Shown here: one piece after another, positions 5,185 to 12,232 of the stretch
Numbering within the stretch: position 1 is the first letter of the stretch
How the letters are laid out: every line of letters begins with the position of its first letter
DNA from: JBICHN01 sp043101845
GTDB taxonomy: Bacteria; Planctomycetota; Phycisphaerae; Phycisphaerales; UBA5793
NCBI GenBank assembly: GCA_043101845.1
Contig: JBICHN010000010.1
Location: 1 to 39,730 of the forward strand
Reading direction: 5' to 3'
Length of the DNA stretch: 39,730 nt
Notes under the pieces: generated by a model
Seen by the model: the letters and a program-made list of their open reading frames with translations, nothing else
Told to the model about the DNA's origin: nothing
Database searches by the model: none
Position numbers and translations under genes: made by a program

Positions 5185-7290
5185 TCAGAAATCGGGGTCG
5201 TCGGGGGGGCTGGAGGGCTGCACGAACGTCGGCCAGATGGCGTCGAACGCCTGGTTGAGCAGCTCGGTGTCGTGCGCTCGAGCCTCGTCGACGAGGTGGT
5301 AGATGGTGGCGTTGCGAGGCCCGCTGGTGGTGCCGAGGACGCCGGCTTCGACGGCGACGGCGAGGGCGTCGTCCTTCGTCTCGCTCCGACCCTTGGTGGT
5401 GCGCCGGAGGGCGCTGATCGACGGGGTGGCTTCTTGGGCTTCGAGGGTGCGGACGGCGTCGACGACGGCGGGGACCATGTCGAGCACCTGGAGGCGCCTG
5501 TCGACGGTGGTCGGCCCGGCCGGCCCGGTGAAGGTGGGGGTGAGGACGATGCTGTCGGTGTCGTCGACGGGGGTGATGCGGAACCGGCGGTCGCCGGCTT
5601 CCTCGAAGTCCTTCTGCTTCTCGACGGCGACGGTGACGAGGTCGTTGTGGGAGTGGGTGTGGATGACGGTGTCGGCGGCGCCGAGGAGGACGGTGGAGCC
5701 TCGCATGCCGGCCTCACGGTTCTTGCCCTGGTGGTGGACGAGGGCGACGCAGGCGCCGGTGTGCTCCTTGATGGTGTCGAGGTGGTGGACGACGGTCTTC
5801 ATCTCGTCGTTGGCGTTCTCGTTGGCGCCGCCCATGTTGCGGGCGAGCGTGTCGATGAAGATGGCGCCGTAGCCGCCGTCGGCGGCGATGTCGAGGATGC
5901 CGCCGACGCAGGCGGGGTCGGTGAGGTCGAGGCGGATGGGGATGAAGTCGAACTGGCCGTGGTCGCCTCGTCCTTGGAGCAGCGAGTTGAGGTCGTGGTG
6001 TTGGACCCAGGCGTGGACTCGTTTGGGGGTGCCGGCCATGCCTTCGCTCATGACGTAGAGGACGTTGTGGCGGGTGACGGGGTGGCCGTCCCACCACATG
6101 CCGGTGGCGATGTGGAAGGCGAGGTCGAGGGCGAGGAACGTCTTGTAGCTGCCGGGTTGGCCGTAGATGGCGGCGAGGCTGCCGTCGACGAGCATCGTTT
6201 CGACGAGCCAGATGGGTGGGGGGACCTGGTCGATCTGGTGGATGGGGACGATGGCGTCTCGGATGCGGTCGGTCCACGGGTTGGTGGGCCGGCCGGTGAC
6301 GTCGATCGCCTGTGTGGGCTGGAGTCCGGGTGTGGGCTGCCAGATGAGGTTGGGGTCGACGGTCGGTGTCCAGGGGGTGGCGAGGGCGGTCGAGTGGCTG
6401 GTGGCGGTGACGGTGGCGGCGCCTGCGAGGGCCCGCTGCCATTCGAGTTCGGCGTCTCGGGCGTTGGCCCGGTCGGCGACGGCGGTGGTGAACTCGACGT
6501 GGAGCTGCTCGAGTCCGGCTTGGGCGTCGGCGGCGATGCCACCGCGGGGCATGGTGGCGAGCCGGGCGAGGGCTTGTTGTGCGGCGAGCATGCTGTCGTG
6601 GCGGCTGCGGCCGGAGGCGACGTCGCTGCGCCACCGGTCGAGGATCTCGTCGACTTTCCCGCCGACAGCAGGCGCCGCCGGGAGCGTGGACGGATGCTGC
6701 ACGGGGAGGGGTTGCATGGCTGGTGCGGCCGGCTGGGGGACGGCGAGGTGCTCGACCCAGTTGTCGGGCAGCCACGGGATCTGGTCGACGACGGGTGGTG
6801 CGGCGAGGATCTCGCCGGTCGCCTGGTCGACGAGCTGGTACGGCTCGCGCAGGTCGGGGTGGATGGATGGGGGGACGACGGCGTACCGGTGGTGCCGTTG
6901 GATGATGTCGATGCCGTCGAGGCTGCCGACGAGCTGCCGGTCGCATCGGAACAGGTAGATGCCGGACCCGTCGTGGCGGCTGGTGGTGTAGATGGTGTCG
7001 GGGAGCGGCCCGTGGAGGTCCCAGAGGTTCCGCATGGTGTCGAGGCCGCCGCGGTAGGCGTCGACGTCGATGCCGATGATGCCGTCGGGGAGTCGGATGC
7101 CGAGGTTGGCGGCGGTCCAGTCGAACTGGGCGAGCTCGTCGAGGCCGAGGTCCCGTCCGGTGCGTCCGGTGGTGCCGTTGGGCGGCGGGTACTTGGCGCC
7201 TGGGGGGAGGGGGAGGGGGTGCCAGCCTGCGTGGTGCCAGGCTTGCGCCCAGGCGTAGGTGGGGCTGGTGGGGACGGTCGGGTTGGTCAT
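5185..7290 (-). CDS. Bifunctional primase-polymerase fused to RepA-like hexameric helicase
   Basis: The product has 701 residues. The N-terminal part (about 10-165) looks like a prim-pol domain: AWHHAGWHPLPLPPGAKYPP, the acidic pair in GIDVDAY (D75, D77), and the TTSRHDGSGIYLF strand with H106. The C-terminal part (about 355-560) is a RecA-fold ATPase of the RepA/AAA_25 type, with Walker A GQPGSYKT (377-384), Walker B IFIDTLARN (477-485) and VHHQG (518-522). A linker rich in Pro and Ala separates them. It would prime and unwind phage DNA at the fork. The ATG at 7290 follows GAAGGAG; upstream in-frame sequence is a promoter-like gap. It is flanked by a terminator hairpin upstream and the repeat cluster downstream. 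Confidence 0.88.
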   Translation of the reverse strand: MTNPTVPTSPTYAWAQAWHHAGWHPLPLPPGAKYPPPNGTTGRTGRDLGLDELAQFDWTAANLGIRLPDGIIGIDVDAYRGGLDTMRNLWDLHGPLPDTIYTTSRHDGSGIYLFRCDRQLVGSLDGIDIIQRHHRYAVVPPSIHPDLREPYQLVDQATGEILAAPPVVDQIPWLPDNWVEHLAVPQPAAPAMQPLPVQHPSTLPAAPAVGGKVDEILDRWRSDVASGRSRHDSMLAAQQALARLATMPRGGIAADAQAGLEQLHVEFTTAVADRANARDAELEWQRALAGAATVTATSHSTALATPWTPTVDPNLIWQPTPGLQPTQAIDVTGRPTNPWTDRIRDAIVPIHQIDQVPPPIWLVETMLVDGSLAAIYGQPGSYKTFLALDLAFHIATGMWWDGHPVTRHNVLYVMSEGMAGTPKRVHAWVQHHDLNSLLQGRGDHGQFDFIPIRLDLTDPACVGGILDIAADGGYGAIFIDTLARNMGGANENANDEMKTVVHHLDTIKEHTGACVALVHHQGKNREAGMRGSTVLLGAADTVIHTHSHNDLVTVAVEKQKDFEEAGDRRFRITPVDDTDSIVLTPTFTGPAGPTTVDRRLQVLDMVPAVVDAVRTLEAQEATPSISALRRTTKGRSETKDDALAVAVEAGVLGTTSGPRNATIYHLVDEARAHDTELLNQAFDAIWPTFVQPSSPPDDPDF

Positions 7291-7300
7291 CGGTGGGCGA

Positions 7301-7426
7301 CGCTCCTTCGGGTTGGTCTTGTCGAGTGTTCCACACCAGCGACGGTTGTGGTAGGTTGGTCGTTGTCGACGGCTCACGGTTCGCTGTCGGCAGCGGATCC
7401 TCCGTGGTTGGTCGGATCGGTTGGTC
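7301..7426 (-). promoter_or_regulatory. Regulatory gap before the primase-helicase gene with four GACCAACC copies
   Basis: GGTTGGTC (plus-strand form) occurs at 7311, 7354, 7406 and 7419, the densest group in the window. The first copy belongs to the ribosome-site linker; the others are spread over 70 bases where a promoter must lie. A GTGTGGAACACTC element at about 7324-7336 (minus-strand reading) may be a -10 region. A factor recognising GACCAACC could control replication genes (inference). Confidence 0.4.
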
Positions 7427-7434
7427 AGAACCGT

Positions 7435-7464
7435 GAGAGCGGGCCCTCGAGGGGGCCCGCTCTC
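7435..7464 (-). terminator. Terminator-like hairpin, 12-bp perfect stem
   Basis: GAGAGCGGGCCC (7435-7446) pairs with GGGCCCGCTCTC (7453-7464) around loop TCGAGG, the same loop as in the hairpin at 503-536. It lies 17 bases beyond the stop of the 7482-7850 gene, ending the nuclease-resolvase group before the primase-helicase unit. Confidence 0.75.
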
Positions 7465-7481
7465 GTCGTTCGGGGGTGGGG

Positions 7482-7850
7482 TTAGCGGTCGCCGGTCGGC
7501 TCCTCGGTGACCCATCCTTCTCGGGGGTGGGGTTCGTCGCCCATGCCGCCGCAACGGGGGCAGGTGACGGTGACCGTCGGATCGTCAGGGTCGAGCATGT
7601 TGTAGGGCATCGCCGCGTAGGGCGGGATGACTGCCCCTTCACCCAGGCAGAGGGTGCAGAGCGTGTCTGAGTGGGCAGGCCAGTAGCGGCCGTGCTCCTC
7701 TTCGACCAGCACCCAGCGGCGACGGACCATGAATGGAGTTGGCTCGGTGTCCTCATCGAACCAGTCGGTGCTGGTGACGTGGAGGTACTCGCCATAGATG
7801 CACGACCCATCGGCGTTCTGATAGGTGACCATCTCTCGCTGGTCACTCAT
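7482..7850 (-). CDS. Small protein with paired DnaJ-like zinc motifs
   Basis: The product has 122 residues. Two CxxCxGxG motifs, CTLCLGEG (65-72) and CPRCGGMG (97-104), are spaced as in the zinc-binding region of DnaJ and related ribbons, so it probably binds one zinc ion. No J-domain is present. The N-terminal half contains WVLVEEEHGRYWP, possibly beta. The ATG follows GAAGGAG, and the gene overlaps the upstream gene by 8 bases. It is the last gene of the recombination cluster before a hairpin. Possible roles are adaptor or nucleic-acid binding, neither shown. Confidence 0.75.
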   Translation of the reverse strand: MSDQREMVTYQNADGSCIYGEYLHVTSTDWFDEDTEPTPFMVRRRWVLVEEEHGRYWPAHSDTLCTLCLGEGAVIPPYAAMPYNMLDPDDPTVTVTCPRCGGMGDEPHPREGWVTEEPTGDR

Positions 7851-8091
7851 CGGTTGGCTCCTTCGGGTGGCAGGTGTCGCACCACCAGCCATCGCACCCT
7901 CGGCCAGAACGGCACAGGTTGCCGCTGTCCCAGGTGTCGGTGTCCTCCCACATCTCTCGCACCAGCCCACAAAGGGCGTCGTAGTCAGCGAGCAGGCGGC
8001 GGATGCGGTGGGAAAGGTCGGCAAGGTCAGGATCACTCAGCCACTCCGCCCTCGCTGCCCACCACCGCAGGTCGGCGTGCGGGTCAGTCAT
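7843..8091 (-). CDS. Small tryptophan-rich protein with a C-terminal Cys cluster
   Basis: The product has 82 residues, not assigned to a family. The N-terminal helix RWWAARAEWL and the following charged helices (to about residue 50) precede a Cys cluster (C60, C66, C71, C74) in NLCRSGRGCDGWWCDTCHP, suggesting a zinc knuckle. The start overlaps the resolvase stop as ATGA and the end overlaps the next gene by 8 bases, so all three are co-translated. Confidence 0.75.
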   Translation of the reverse strand: MTDPHADLRWWAARAEWLSDPDLADLSHRIRRLLADYDALCGLVREMWEDTDTWDSGNLCRSGRGCDGWWCDTCHPKEPTDE

Positions 8092-8570
8092 CGTTCGCCT
8101 CGGAGGTTCAGCGAGTGGAGGGCGAGGCCGACCGCGTCGGCACGGCCGTGATCCTTCTTGCGGGCGAACCATTCGGCTGACTGCGGGAACCGTTCGACGA
8201 TGAGCCGGCGGGTGGCGTCCTTGTCGGCGCCTGCCGGTACGCCGAGGTTGCGCTTCCACACGGACGGGAGCGGCCGGCAGACGGCGAGGTTGAGCGCGCC
8301 GACGACACCGAGCGCGACGCCGGTCGCTTCACCGAACTTGTAGGTCGACGAGACGCCCTGTTTGGGCATGGCGCCGACCTTCTCGACGGCGACCTGGACG
8401 ATCGGGGCGTGCCAGTTCGCCCAGTTCTTGAGGGTCTGGGCGAGGAGGGCGGGTTGGACGTGACCGTCGACGACGGGCATGTCGTCGACGTCGACGAGCT
8501 CACCGGTGTCGGTGACGGCTGCGATGGCGCCGGTGGCGCCTGGGTCGATGCCGATGTGCAGCAGGGTCAT
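8088..8570 (-). CDS. RuvC-like Holliday junction resolvase
   Basis: The product has 160 residues, the length of RuvC. The first strand is HIGIDPGATGAIA, with catalytic D9. VAVEKVGAMPKQG carries E63, and the C-terminal KKDHGRADAVGLALH supplies D140 and D145; together these match the acidic tetrad of RuvC-type RNase H-fold resolvases. It would cut four-way or branched DNA made during replication and recombination, or clear concatemers before packaging. The ATG overlaps the upstream stop as ATGA; the longer frame upstream is a shadow of that small gene. Neighbours include a RecB/Cas4-like nuclease, consistent with a recombination cluster. Confidence 0.87.
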   Translation of the reverse strand: MTLLHIGIDPGATGAIAAVTDTGELVDVDDMPVVDGHVQPALLAQTLKNWANWHAPIVQVAVEKVGAMPKQGVSSTYKFGEATGVALGVVGALNLAVCRPLPSVWKRNLGVPAGADKDATRRLIVERFPQSAEWFARKKDHGRADAVGLALHSLNLRGER

Positions 8571-8713
8571 CGGCCGGCCTCCTGCTTCTGGGCGGCGTCG
8601 GCCTCGAGGTCGGCGTCGGGGCACGGGTAGGGCTGGTTGCAGGCGCGGCAGAAGCCCTTGCCGACGTACAGGCGCTCGACGTGCGGGTGCTGGCAGGTTC
8701 GGGTGGTGGTCAC
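8567..8713 (-). CDS. 48-residue Cys/His-rich putative zinc protein
   Basis: This small gene has a GTG start with AGGAGG five bases ahead, one of the best ribosome sites in the window. The sequence begins VTTTRTCQHPHVERLY and continues FCRACNQPYPCPD, so C7, H9, H11, C22, C25 and C31 could bind zinc. The acidic tail EADAAQKQEAGR follows. It is coupled by ATGA to the resolvase gene and may be a partner or adaptor; that is inference. Confidence 0.75.
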   Translation of the reverse strand: MTTTRTCQHPHVERLYVGKGFCRACNQPYPCPDADLEADAAQKQEAGR

Positions 8714-8736
8714 GGTTCCTCCTTCGGTTGGTTGGG

Positions 8737-8783
8737 CCCCGGGGCCTCGACCGGGGGACGGACAGTCCGGTCGGGCCCCGGGG
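8737..8783 (-). terminator. Imperfect GC-rich hairpin between early genes
   Basis: CCCCGGGGCCTCGACCGG (8737-8754) pairs with CCGGTCGGGCCCCGGGG (8767-8783) with one imperfection. It lies just past the stop of the 8791-9324 gene and overlaps the linker of the next gene. It probably attenuates rather than fully stops transcription. Confidence 0.6.
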
Positions 8784-8790
8784 CGGGTGG

Positions 8791-9324
8791 TCAGATGATC
8801 GGGTTCTGCTGCGGCTGCACGGGCGCGACCGGCTGGGCCGGGGCGGCGGGCGCGACGGGGGCCGGCTGCACCGGGGCGACGGGCGCCACCTGCGGCTGCG
8901 GGGCGACGGCCGGCGCCGGCGCCGGGGCGGCGGGGGCGGGGTTGGAGACGCCCTCGAGGAGCCCCGGGTTGGCCTGCAGCCACGCCTGCGCGGCCTGCAC
9001 CGACGCGGGGTCGTCGGCCATGCCCTGGAGGATCCAGGGGGCCGACTTGCCGGGCTTGGCCTCGCCCTGCGACATGACGGCCAGGACCATCTCGCCGATG
9101 CTCTTCTTGAGGGCGCCGACGAGAGCGCCGGAGAACCAGAGGACCGAGCTGTGGAACTCGCCGGTGGAGAGGTCGGCGACGTTGCACTCGACGGCGTCGC
9201 CCTCCCCGAACTCGGTCTGGATGCCGGTCTGGTGGACGATCGGCTTGACGATCAGCAGGTGACCGTAGACGTCGCCGGGGGAGAGCCGGTCGCCGCCGGC
9301 GCTGGGGTTCACGAACATGGACAT
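8791..9324 (-). CDS. Conserved actinophage-type early protein, possible ssDNA-binding protein
   Basis: The product has 177 residues. Residues 1-110 look beta-rich (VYGHLLIVKPIVHQTGIQ, then DAVECNVADLSTGE) and resemble a family I associate with actinobacterial phages, whose role is usually listed as unknown or ssDNA-binding. Residues 128-177 are almost only Pro, Ala, Val and Gln (PAPAPAVAPQPQVAPVAPVQ), a flexible tail like those of single-stranded DNA-binding proteins, though it lacks the acidic tip. AGGAGG precedes the ATG. It sits between the nuclease and the resolvase, which fits a replication or recombination role. That function is inference. Confidence 0.75.
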   Translation of the reverse strand: MSMFVNPSAGGDRLSPGDVYGHLLIVKPIVHQTGIQTEFGEGDAVECNVADLSTGEFHSSVLWFSGALVGALKKSIGEMVLAVMSQGEAKPGKSAPWILQGMADDPASVQAAQAWLQANPGLLEGVSNPAPAAPAPAPAVAPQPQVAPVAPVQPAPVAPAAPAQPVAPVQPQQNPII

Positions 9325-9325
9325 T

Positions 9326-11074
9326 TCAGGTGCCCTCCTTGGGCTGGTTGGTTGGCCCCTCGACGGTGGTGTCGAGGGTGTTCAGCAGCGCGACGGCTGC
9401 TGGGTCGTTGAGGATCTCGTCGGCGCGGCGGGGCCGGTGGCCGAGGAGACGCTCGTAGTTCTCGTAGATCGTCTTGGCGGCAGTGGTGACGCCCCGCTTG
9501 CCGTCGAACCGGTCGATGAGCGGGTCGGGGTGGCAGACGAACGTGCCGTCGACGATGGTGAGGACGGGTGGGGTGCCGGTGACGGCGTCGGCGAGAGCGT
9601 CGAGGACGTCGGCGCCGGGTCCGGTCACTGAGGTGGGGTCGATGACGCCGTCGTTGTCGACGGTGACGGTCTGACGGATGAGGTCGAACGCCGGGCAGCC
9701 CGGTTCGGCGCCTGCCCCGTAGAGGGCGGCGGCGGCGAGGATGACTCGGTCGACGCGTCGGGCGGCGTGCGTCTCGGCGACGGTGACGTTCTGGTCGACG
9801 TCGTCGAGCTGTCGGACGGTGGGTGTCGATGTCCAGTCGGGGCGCAGGTCGACGGGCAGGCGCTCCCAGCGGGCTCGCACGTCGCCGATCATGCCGTCGG
9901 GGGCGACGGCTTGGGTGACGGGGTCGAGGTCGCTGTAGAACGGCGTCTCGGTGCGAGCCTCGACGTTCGTGAGGAGCGTGTCCCACACGTCGAGAGCGTT
10001 GGCGTCGAGGGTGCCGGCCTCGTCGGGGTTGGCGTGCTCGGCGAACGTGACGAGCTTCTCGGGGAGCGCGGCGAGCGCCTGGTAGAGCGGGTCGGCGCCG
10101 GCGTGGCCGATGAGGTGCTGCGCCCGGTTCCGCATGTAGTCGAGACGCCGGGTGAACATGGCGATCTCGAGGGGGCCGGCGTCGTGCGTCGGTCCGACGT
10201 GCGCGACCGGGGGCATCGCTGGCGACGCGGTCGCGGCGATCGGTCGGGCGAGCTCACGGGACGCCCGTCGCCAGTGGCGCACCTGGCCGCACACGTCGAG
10301 CATGGCGTGCGCTTCGGTGAGGTCGATCAGGTAGAGGGTGCAGTCGGCCTGCCCGGCGGGCAGGTGGATGATGAGCCCGACGTCGGTCTGGATCTCGGGC
10401 ATCCGTTGGAACGTCCGGTCGTCGGGGTTGAACAGCCACTCGCCGGTCCCGTAGAGGGCGAGCTGGAGCGCCCAGTCGCCGAACGCGTTCGGGTGTGCGG
10501 ACTGGCCGGTCTTGAGATCGGCGACGACGGGAAGGTGCGGTCGGGCGGTTTGGGGGACGTACGCGAGGCGGTCCATCGTGCCGGCGACGTGATGCTTGGG
10601 GACGACGACGACCCGCTCGAGCATCCCGGCGGCGATCTGGACGCCTTCGGCGGCGAGGCGCCGCCGGTAGGCGGCGATGTCGCTGGCCCACGGCTCGGGG
10701 ATGTGGGGTGTGGCGCCGGCGTCGACCTGTTCGGCCCAGTCGTGCAGGGCGGTGCCGAGCGTGGCGCCTGCGGACGCGGCGGCTGCTTCTTTGGCTTCGT
10801 CGACGACGTGGTCGAGGGCCCGGTCGTCGTCGATGACGTTCGCTGCCTTGGCGTACAGGTCGGCGCGTGCGACGAGCCCTCGGGTGGCGGTGCGGAGGCT
10901 CCACCGGTCGAGCGCGTAGGTGTCTTTGATCGCGGCGATGAACGTGGTGGCTCGGGTCCAGACGGCCGGCTGGCCGGTGACGGGGTCGGGGATCTGGTAC
11001 TGGCCCTTGCCGTTGAGGAGGCTGGTGGGGGCGGCTGCCCGCCGGTCGGTGGGGTTCGTGAACGTGGCTGTCAT
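9326..11074 (-). CDS. PD-(D/E)XK (RecB/Cas4-like) nuclease
   Basis: The product has 582 residues. The core nuclease elements appear in order: GTALHDWAE with H111, MLERVVVV with E153, GTMDRLAYV with D168, VVADLKTGQS with D186 and K188, and the QLALYGTGE helix with Q204. This is the pattern of RecB/Cas4-type exonucleases that process DNA ends in recombination. The 350 residues after the nuclease have no domain I recognise. The ATG at 11074 has a GAAGGTCGCCCCG leader shared with two other genes; in-frame sequence further upstream is not supported. It probably acts with the ssDNA-binding-like protein and resolvase downstream. Confidence 0.85.
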   Translation of the reverse strand: MTATFTNPTDRRAAAPTSLLNGKGQYQIPDPVTGQPAVWTRATTFIAAIKDTYALDRWSLRTATRGLVARADLYAKAANVIDDDRALDHVVDEAKEAAAASAGATLGTALHDWAEQVDAGATPHIPEPWASDIAAYRRRLAAEGVQIAAGMLERVVVVPKHHVAGTMDRLAYVPQTARPHLPVVADLKTGQSAHPNAFGDWALQLALYGTGEWLFNPDDRTFQRMPEIQTDVGLIIHLPAGQADCTLYLIDLTEAHAMLDVCGQVRHWRRASRELARPIAATASPAMPPVAHVGPTHDAGPLEIAMFTRRLDYMRNRAQHLIGHAGADPLYQALAALPEKLVTFAEHANPDEAGTLDANALDVWDTLLTNVEARTETPFYSDLDPVTQAVAPDGMIGDVRARWERLPVDLRPDWTSTPTVRQLDDVDQNVTVAETHAARRVDRVILAAAALYGAGAEPGCPAFDLIRQTVTVDNDGVIDPTSVTGPGADVLDALADAVTGTPPVLTIVDGTFVCHPDPLIDRFDGKRGVTTAAKTIYENYERLLGHRPRRADEILNDPAAVALLNTLDTTVEGPTNQPKEGT

Positions 11075-11136
11075 CGGGGCGACCTTCAGTGTCGGTGGGG
11101 TGTGGGTGGTCAGAGTGTGGCCGGGGGGTGTGACAG

Positions 11137-11388
11137 CTACCCGTCGACGCTGTCGAACAGCATGGATCGGACGGTGCGGCACTTCCAGCGGCCGTGGTCG
11201 AGCAGTTCGGGGTTCGTGCCGGCGATGTCGCGGACCATCTGTTCGACGAGGAACGTCCGGTAGACGGTCCGGGTGTCGTCGGTGAGCCCGGCTTCGAGGT
11301 CGGCGTCGATCTCGGCGTTGCGCCACTGGCCCTGTTCGGCGCCAGGGTCGTAGGCCATGACGTACAGGTACTCGGGTCCGGGGGTCAT
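11137..11388 (-). CDS. Hypothetical acidic protein, 83 residues
   Basis: Family not recognised. The start overlaps the upstream stop as TGATG, so it is likely coupled to the 95-residue protein. The sequence is acidic and mainly helical (RNAEIDADLEAGLTDDTRTV, residues 23-42), with a single Cys. A 62-base gap containing a CGACACTGAAGGTCGCCCCG leader separates it from the nuclease gene. Confidence 0.7.
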   Translation of the reverse strand: MTPGPEYLYVMAYDPGAEQGQWRNAEIDADLEAGLTDDTRTVYRTFLVEQMVRDIAGTNPELLDHGRWKCRTVRSMLFDSVDG

Positions 11389-11675
11389 CAGGGGTTGACG
11401 AACTTCGGGTCGTCGGACAGGTCGATGTGGAAGATCCAGCCGAGGTTGATCGCCTCGGAGAAGTGGTCGTTCTGGCGGGCGCGCACGACAGCGAAGTCGG
11501 TGCCGCCCCCTTGTGCGGAGAGGGCGACCTCGACGAGCCGGCCTCGCAGGATGCGCCGCTGCTTGGTGTCGCGCTTCGGCGCCCAGTCGATCTCGACGTC
11601 GGCGCCGATCAGGCCGGCGACCTGGAGCAGCCGGTTGGCCCGGTCGTTCCGCCAGAAGAACTTGGGGTGCGGCAT
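11388..11675 (-). CDS. Hypothetical protein, 95 residues
   Basis: Not recognised. Beta-rich stretches (ADVEIDWAPKR; RRILRGRLVEVALSAQGGG; TDFAVVRARQ) suggest a small barrel, perhaps nucleic-acid binding, but there is no motif to prove it. It starts four bases past the stop of the helix-turn-helix gene and ends in a TGATG overlap, forming a tight three-gene unit. Confidence 0.7.
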   Translation of the reverse strand: MPHPKFFWRNDRANRLLQVAGLIGADVEIDWAPKRDTKQRRILRGRLVEVALSAQGGGTDFAVVRARQNDHFSEAINLGWIFHIDLSDDPKFVNP

Positions 11676-11678
11676 CGG

Positions 11679-11918
11679 TCAGCCCTGCCGGGTGTCGATG
11701 TGCCGTTGGACGCGCCGCTGGACGTTCGACCGGGAGATGCCGGTCGCTTCGGCGAGCTGGCCGTGCGTGGCGCCTGACTCGTACAGGCCGGCGAGCTTCT
11801 CGTCGAGCACAGCGAACGCGGCGTCGGCCTGGCGTTGCAGGTCGGCGGCTCGCAGGTACATGCCCTTGATCTGGGCTGCAGTGGCGTCCTTGAGGACGAC
11901 CTTCGGTGTCGGTGGCAT
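11679..11918 (-). CDS. Small helix-turn-helix DNA-binding protein
   Basis: The product has 79 residues. The C-terminal third, SGATHGQLAEATGISRSNVQ (48-67), followed by RRVQRHI, is a clear helix-turn-helix resembling resolvase or sigma-region types. The first 45 residues form a helix that may dimerise. The gene heads the 11918-11137 unit after a 56-base gap containing GGTACC and ACTCTACTACACCTAGGGT, where a promoter or operator probably lies. The leader AAAGGTCGCCCC is shared with the nuclease gene. It is probably a transcription regulator of the early or middle genes. Confidence 0.75.
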   Translation of the reverse strand: MPPTPKVVLKDATAAQIKGMYLRAADLQRQADAAFAVLDEKLAGLYESGATHGQLAEATGISRSNVQRRVQRHIDTRQG

Positions 11919-11974
11919 GGGGCGACCTTTCAGTGTCGGGGTGGTTGGTACCCCAAACTCTACTACACCTAGGG

Positions 11975-12232
11975 TCAGTGTGTGTGGGGGATCTCGGCGA
12001 CGGGCCGGTTCTCCATGATCGACGGGACGTCGAGGCCCGTCTCTCGGGCGATCAGCACGGCGACGTCGTGCGGGATGTCGATCTCGCCGTTGACCATCGC
12101 CCCGAGACGCATGTGGGGAAGGCCGGTGATCTCGGCGAGGTCACGTTGCCTCCAGCCGAGCAGGATCAGTCGTTGCGCGACCCAGTGGTCGGTGCGGGCC
12201 GGCCGGCCGCGGGCGCCTTGGTGGCGGGCCAT
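11975..12232 (-). CDS. XRE-family (Cro/CI-type) helix-turn-helix regulator
   Basis: The product has 85 residues. WRQRDLAEITGLPHMRLGAM (27-46) and the following VNGEIDIP are a classic XRE helix-turn-helix, with the rest of the five-helix bundle to about residue 70. The N-terminus is basic and the C-terminus is His-rich (IPHTH). The start overlaps the stop of the 1378-residue virion gene as TGATG, so a regulator is translated at the end of the late operon. It faces the gap before the next regulator gene and could repress or switch transcription there (inference). Confidence 0.78.
   Translation of the reverse strand: MARHQGARGRPARTDHWVAQRLILLGWRQRDLAEITGLPHMRLGAMVNGEIDIPHDVAVLIARETGLDVPSIMENRPVAEIPHTH

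Noticed and set aside
5098..7485. Long plus-strand ORF of 795 residues antisense to the prim-pol/helicase gene
   Set aside because: Its Gly/Val/Asp-rich composition is typical of the antisense frame in very GC-rich DNA. It has no ribosome site or domain, and the minus-strand gene has clear motifs.
9326..11326. Longer start of the nuclease gene upstream of 11074
   Set aside because: The extra 84 residues are Arg/Pro-rich shadow of the next gene, and the ATG at 11074 has a conserved leader.
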